Source: Staphylococcus equorum
GTDB lineage: Bacteria > Bacillota > Bacilli > Staphylococcales > Staphylococcaceae
DNA length: 64,000 nucleotides
Direction: 5' to 3'
NCBI RefSeq assembly: GCF_029024965.1
Contig: NZ_CP118982.1
Span: 1,426,001 to 1,490,000 of the forward strand
Shown here: in pieces, positions 60,329-64,000 of the stretch
How positions within the stretch are numbered: position 1 is the first letter of the stretch
How the letters are laid out: each line of letters begins with the position of its first letter
The notes under the pieces: model-generated
What the model saw: the letters and a program-made list of their open reading frames with translations, nothing else
What the model was told of the DNA's origin: nothing
Database searches by the model: none
Made by a program: the position numbers and the translations under genes

Positions 60329-61930
60329 TTATTTTAATACACCAGTTTCTTCTAAATAGGCTCTATAAGTCGTTTCTTTAGAAAGACCACCAGTTGGATT
60401 TAAATCAATGACACGGTTTGCAATCGTATTGATGAATTCAAAGTCATAAGATGTAAAGATAATAGAACCTTTGAATGATTTCAAGCCATCATTGACTGCA
60501 GTAATACTTTCTAAGTCTAAATGGTTTGTAGGTTCATCCAGTAGTAACACGTTAGAACTTGATAACATCATTTTACTTAGCATACAACGTACTTTCTCTC
60601 CACCAGATAAGACACTCGCTTTTTTCTTAACTTCTTCACCGCTAAATAGCATACGTCCTAGGAATCCACGTAAAAATGTCTCTGTTTGTTCATCTTCAGG
60701 TGCGTATTGACGTAACCAGTCAACTAAGTTTGTATCTACACCATCGAAGTAGAATGAGTTATCTTTAGGTAAGAAACTTTGAGAAGTTGTTACGCCCCAT
60801 CTTACTGTACCTTCATCTGGTTCCATTTCACCAGCTAAGATTTTAAGTAATGTTGATTTAGCAAATTCACTATCACCAACTAATACAGCTTTATCGTTAG
60901 GATCCATAGAGAATGAAATATTATCTAATATCTTTACGCCGTCGATTGTTTTAGAAACATTGTCGACATGTAATAAATCATTACCAATTTCACGTTCAGG
61001 TGTGAATTTCACAAAAGGATAACGACGAGAAGAAGGTTGAATATCATCAATCTCGATTTTTTCTAATTGTTTCTTACGACTTGTTGCTTGTTTTGATTTA
61101 GAGGCGTTTGCAGAGAAACGTGCCACGAAATCTTGTAATTCTTTAACTTTTTCTTCTTTTTTCTTGTTTTGATCTTGAGCCATTTTCATAGCAAGTTGAC
61201 TTGATTGGTACCAGAAATCATAGTTACCAACAAACAATTTAATTTTGCCATAATCTAAGTCAGCAATATGCGTACAAACATTATTTAAAAAGTGTCTATC
61301 ATGAGACACAACAATAACTGTGTTTTCAAAATTAATTAAGAAATCTTCTAACCAGCTTATTGCAGGGATATCTAAACCATTGGTAGGCTCATCTAGTAAT
61401 AATACGTCAGGTTTACCAAAAAGACTTTGTGCTAATAACACTTTAACTTTTTGATTGTTTTCTAATTCAGACATTGTTTTATCTTGTAGGTCTGCTTTGA
61501 TACCTAGTCCAGAAAGTAGGGTACCCGCATCTGCTTCGGCATTCCAGCCGTCCATTTCAGCAAATTCGCCTTCTAGTTCTGCAGCTCTAATACCATCTTC
61601 ATCACTGAAGTCTGGTTTCATATAGATTTCATCTTTTTCTTTCATTACTTCATATAAACGTTCGTGTCCTTTAACAACAACATCAATTACACGTTCATCT
61701 TCAAATGCAAAGTGATCCTGTTTTAAAACTGCTAAACGTTCGTCTTTCCCCATAGAAACATGACCAGTTTGAGCGTCTAATTCACCCGATAAAATCTTTA
61801 AGAACGTTGATTTACCTGCGCCATTAGCTCCTATTAATCCATAACAATTGCCATCTGTAAATTTAATATTTACATCTTCAAATAGCTTACGATCACCAAA
61901 TCGCAAACTTACATCAGTAACTTGTAACAT
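60329..61930 (-). CDS. ABC-F type ATPase with divergent nucleotide-binding motifs
   Basis: A 533-residue soluble protein with two ABC domains and no membrane segments. Domain 1: Walker A GANGAGKST, Walker B VLLLDEPTNGLD, but its signature region reads ELENNQKVKVL in place of LSGGQ. Domain 2: Walker A reads GDSEFAKST (Ala for the usual Gly) with intact signature VLSGGEKVR and LLLDEPTNHLD. ABC-F proteins act on the ribosome (translation factors or antibiotic protection). The linker KKKEEKVKELQDFVARFSANASKSKQA is the interdomain arm. ATG at 61930 follows AAAAGGAG. Confidence 0.92.
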   Translation of the reverse strand: MLQVTDVSLRFGDRKLFEDVNIKFTDGNCYGLIGANGAGKSTFLKILSGELDAQTGHVSMGKDERLAVLKQDHFAFEDERVIDVVVKGHERLYEVMKEKDEIYMKPDFSDEDGIRAAELEGEFAEMDGWNAEADAGTLLSGLGIKADLQDKTMSELENNQKVKVLLAQSLFGKPDVLLLDEPTNGLDIPAISWLEDFLINFENTVIVVSHDRHFLNNVCTHIADLDYGKIKLFVGNYDFWYQSSQLAMKMAQDQNKKKEEKVKELQDFVARFSANASKSKQATSRKKQLEKIEIDDIQPSSRRYPFVKFTPEREIGNDLLHVDNVSKTIDGVKILDNISFSMDPNDKAVLVGDSEFAKSTLLKILAGEMEPDEGTVRWGVTTSQSFLPKDNSFYFDGVDTNLVDWLRQYAPEDEQTETFLRGFLGRMLFSGEEVKKKASVLSGGEKVRCMLSKMMLSSSNVLLLDEPTNHLDLESITAVNDGLKSFKGSIIFTSYDFEFINTIANRVIDLNPTGGLSKETTYRAYLEETGVLK

Positions 61931-62087
61931 GCATTTACTCCTTTTCGTTATCCTTTTCGTTAATCTACCGGACAAATTATAACACACTTATCAACTTGTT
62001 TCGACCATTCTCGATGTAGTGATGCTAGTTTCTTCATAGCATGTTATAATAAGTAAGAATAAATCTGTATGTACGAAGGAGAAAAGT

Positions 62088-62987
62088 ATGGCCCAAGATG
62101 AAAAAGATATTGTAGGTTCTATAGAATTTCTTGAAGTTGTTGGATTAGAAGGTTCAACATATAAGTTAAAAGGACCAAACGGAGAAGAAGTTAAACTCAA
62201 TCAATCCGAAGTAAAAGATGAAGATGAATTAAATATAGGGGAAGAATATAGTTTCTTTATTTACCCAAATAGATCAGGTGCATTATTTGCTACACAAAAT
62301 ATGCCTGACGTAACGACTGATAAATACGACTTTGTAAAAGTATTAAAAGTTGATCGCGATGGTGCACATGTCGATGTAGGTTTACCAAGAGAAGTATTAA
62401 TACCTTGGGAAGATTTACCAAAAGTTAAATCAGTTTGGCCAGTACAAGGTGATGAGTTATTCGTTACGTTACGTATTGATAGAGATAACAATATGTTCGC
62501 ACGTTTAGCAACAGAAACAATAGTAGAACAAACATATAAGTCTGTTTTCGATAATGAATTGAAAAATAAAATCATCGAAGCAAGACCATATCGTTTATTA
62601 CGCATAGGTAGTTTCTTACTATCAAAAGAGGGTTATAAAATATTCGTTCATGAAACAGAACGTAAAGAGGAACCACGTCTCGGTGAAAATGTAAAAGTCC
62701 GTATCATTGGTCAAAACGATAAAGGTGAATTGAACGGTTCATTTTTACCACTTGCACACGAAAGACTTGATGATGATGGTCAAAATATTTTTGACTTACT
62801 CGTAGAGTACGATGGGGAATTACCTTTCTCAGACAAATCGAGTCCCGAAGCTATTAAAGAAATTTTTAATATGAGTAAAGGTTCGTTCAAAAGAGCAATC
62901 GGGCACTTATATAAAAACAAAATTATCACGATAGACTCTGGTAAAATCGCTTTAACTAAAAAAGGTTGGGAAAGAATAGAAAAGTAA
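62088..62987 (+). CDS. cvfB: Conserved virulence factor B, S1-domain protein
   Basis: A 299-residue RNA-binding protein: S1-like OB domains (about 70-140 DKYDFVKVLKVDRDGAHVDVGLPREVLIPWEDLPK; about 145-225) and a C-terminal winged helix (AIKEIFNMSKGSFKRAIGHLYKNKIITID). CvfB in S. aureus affects haemolysin and protease expression. Ribosome site GAAGGAG; it diverges from the ABC-F gene. Confidence 0.93.
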   Translation: MAQDEKDIVGSIEFLEVVGLEGSTYKLKGPNGEEVKLNQSEVKDEDELNIGEEYSFFIYPNRSGALFATQNMPDVTTDKYDFVKVLKVDRDGAHVDVGLPREVLIPWEDLPKVKSVWPVQGDELFVTLRIDRDNNMFARLATETIVEQTYKSVFDNELKNKIIEARPYRLLRIGSFLLSKEGYKIFVHETERKEEPRLGENVKVRIIGQNDKGELNGSFLPLAHERLDDDGQNIFDLLVEYDGELPFSDKSSPEAIKEIFNMSKGSFKRAIGHLYKNKIITIDSGKIALTKKGWERIEK

Positions 62988-63090
62988 TTCCTTCTATTAT
63001 AAAGTGATGTTTTTATCTAAGTTGTTTTATAACAATAATAATAACAATTTATAAAATGAATTGGACTTCAAAATACAATTCTCAACAAAA

Positions 63091-63140
63091 CAATCCTGAA
63101 ATCACTATTTTTATATAGTGATTTCAGGATTGTTTCTTTT
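63091..63140 (+). terminator. Terminator of cvfB
   Basis: CAATCCTGAAATCACTAT (63091-63108) pairs perfectly with ATAGTGATTTCAGGATTG (63115-63132), then TTTCTTTTTTT. Confidence 0.92.
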
Positions 63141-63269
63141 TTTATATTACAATTTCATAGTTATTTGTAATATATGCTTTGAACAAAACGTTGTATTATC
63201 AACATTTACAAGTCACTCCTATATTATTTCATACCATTTATAAACTTTGTAAATAGAAGCTCTCATAAC

Positions 63270-63286
63270 TTAACGAAAGATTTACA
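63270..63286 (+). promoter_or_regulatory. Possible PhoP boxes upstream of pstS
   Basis: TTAACG at 63270 and TTTACA at 63281 are 11 bp apart start to start, the spacing of PhoP-binding repeats (TT(A/T)ACA) seen in Bacillales Pho genes. A third, weaker copy may follow at 63292. Position before pstS fits phosphate control. Not proven by sequence. Confidence 0.45.
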
Positions 63287-63384
63287 ATATCTATATTTGT
63301 ATTTAATAAATTGTGTGTAATATAGGAACTGTAAGAAATACATATAACTTTTAAGGGTTATTTATTTATTAGGAGGATGTTTCA

Positions 63385-64000
63385 ATGAAAAAATGGCAAG
63401 TATTTGGAACTACAGTAATTGGCTCTTCACTTTTATTAGGCGCTTGTGGCGGCGGAAATGCTGGTTCTGGTGGCGGCGAAGGCGAAGTTAAAGGCGACGG
63501 TTCATCAACAGTAGGTCCAATCATTGAAAAATTAAACGAAAAATTTGCTGAAGAAAATTCCGATGTTACAGTTTCATCTGGTACATCTGGTACTGGTGGC
63601 GGATTCGAAAAATTCATTTCAGGGAATACTGATTTTTCAAACGCATCTAGACCAATAAAAGATGAAGAGAAGAAAAAATTAGAAGATAAAGGTATTAAAT
63701 ATAATGAATTTGAAGTTGCAAAAGATGGCGTAACAATTGCAGTTAATAAAGAAAACGATTTTGTAAACGAATTAACTAAAGATCAATTGAAAGATATTTA
63801 TTCTGGCGAAGCAAAATCATGGAAAGATGTTAATCCTGAATGGCCAGATAAAGAAATTAAATCATTTTCTCCAGACCAATCACATGGTACGTATGATTTC
63901 TTCACTGAAGAAGTTATGGATGACGGAGATATCAAAGCAGAGAAAAACGCTGATACAAACGTAATCGTTCAATCAGTTCAAAAAAATGAACAAGGTATTG
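63385..64000 (+). CDS. pstS: Phosphate-binding lipoprotein PstS, cut by window edge
   Basis: 205 codons are visible and the frame is still open. A lipoprotein signal ends in LLGAC with the lipid-carrying Cys at about 21, then a Gly-rich spacer. The phosphate-binding fold shows GSSTVGP and [13 protein letters not shown]. It captures phosphate at the cell surface for the Pst ABC importer, whose genes should follow. Ribosome site AGGAGG before ATG at 63385. Confidence 0.93.
   Translation, partial: MKKWQVFGTTVIGSSLLLGACGGGNAGSGGGEGEVKGDGSSTVGPIIEKLNEKFAEENSDVTVSSGTSGTGGGFEKFISGNTDFSNASRPIKDEEKKKLEDKGIKYNEFEVAKDGVTIAVNKENDFVNELTKDQLKDIYSGEAKSWKDVNPEWPDKEIKSFSPDQSHGTYDFFTEEVMDDGDIKAEKNADTNVIVQSVQKNEQGI

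Noticed and set aside
60126..60359. 77-codon plus-strand ORF before the ABC-F gene end
   Set aside because: Runs through a terminator hairpin and a repeat fragment, with no ribosome site.
63369..63617. Minus-strand Pro-rich ORF at the window end
   Set aside because: Mirror image of the Gly-rich start of pstS, which has a signal peptide and ribosome site.

Overview
The window is low-GC Gram-positive chromosome and is clearly Staphylococcus. It has the staphylococcal gene neighbourhoods ypsA-gpsB-rnpB, thyA-folA, msrA-msrB-crr-yozE, ctpA-murG, arlRS, odhAB, the dap/lysine operon, cvfC and cvfB. The proteins match the lengths of their S. aureus counterparts. Many differ enough in sequence, and enough extra cargo is present, that a coagulase-negative species (perhaps of the saprophyticus/xylosus/cohnii type) is more likely than S. 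aureus. I cannot name the species. Almost everything is ordinary core chromosome. No prophage, CRISPR array, tRNA or intact insertion sequence was seen.

Layout: 1-1330 holds the end of ypsA, gpsB and RNase P RNA. 1450-9410 holds an rRNA methyltransferase, a RarD permease, an SDR protein, a double-GTPase dynamin and a 5'-3' exonuclease. 9477-13680 holds an RNase H-like protein, a hydrolase, a queuosine-precursor transporter under a preQ1 riboswitch, two NifU-N proteins (the second is cvfC) and a bacilliredoxin. 13960-22050 holds thyA, folA, degV, msrA, msrB, crr, yozE, ctpA, a GNAT protein, murG and a PAP2 phosphatase. 22050-22880 is a long spacer with a dispersed repeat and, on the minus strand, a Fur-controlled small RNA that matches staphylococcal IsrR in locus, promoter, size and C-rich loops. 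arlRS and odhAB follow.

29240-38500 is the most accessory-looking stretch. It has a possible decayed ORF, an XRE-cupin regulator with a twin palindromic operator, and an AraC regulator divergent from a four-gene sugar cassette (two TIM-barrel isomerase-like and two Gfo/Idh/MocA proteins) with a CcpA cre site. A RibD-like reductase and an ABC-2 pair follow. 38500-49760 returns to housekeeping and transport: a VOC protein, a MoxR/VWA pair, BrnQ, a BCCT transporter that seems to start at ATT, TelA/XpaC/acylphosphatase, and cspA with a long structured leader. 50248-58902 is the minus-strand lysC-asd-dapA-dapB-dapD-deacetylase-alr-lysA operon behind a lysine riboswitch and attenuator. The window ends with an aldo/keto reductase, an ABC-F ATPase, cvfB and the start of the phosphate-binding lipoprotein gene pstS.

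How the parts connect: the Fur-controlled sRNA carries C-runs complementary to the Shine-Dalgarno regions of msrB and odhB in this window, suggesting iron-dependent control of methionine repair and the TCA cycle (inference). CcpA-type cre sites sit before odhA and inside the sugar cassette. Two metabolite riboswitches (preQ1 and lysine) control transport and biosynthesis. Many CDS starts below were moved from the longest ORF to the codon best placed after a Shine-Dalgarno sequence, and the reason is given in each entry.
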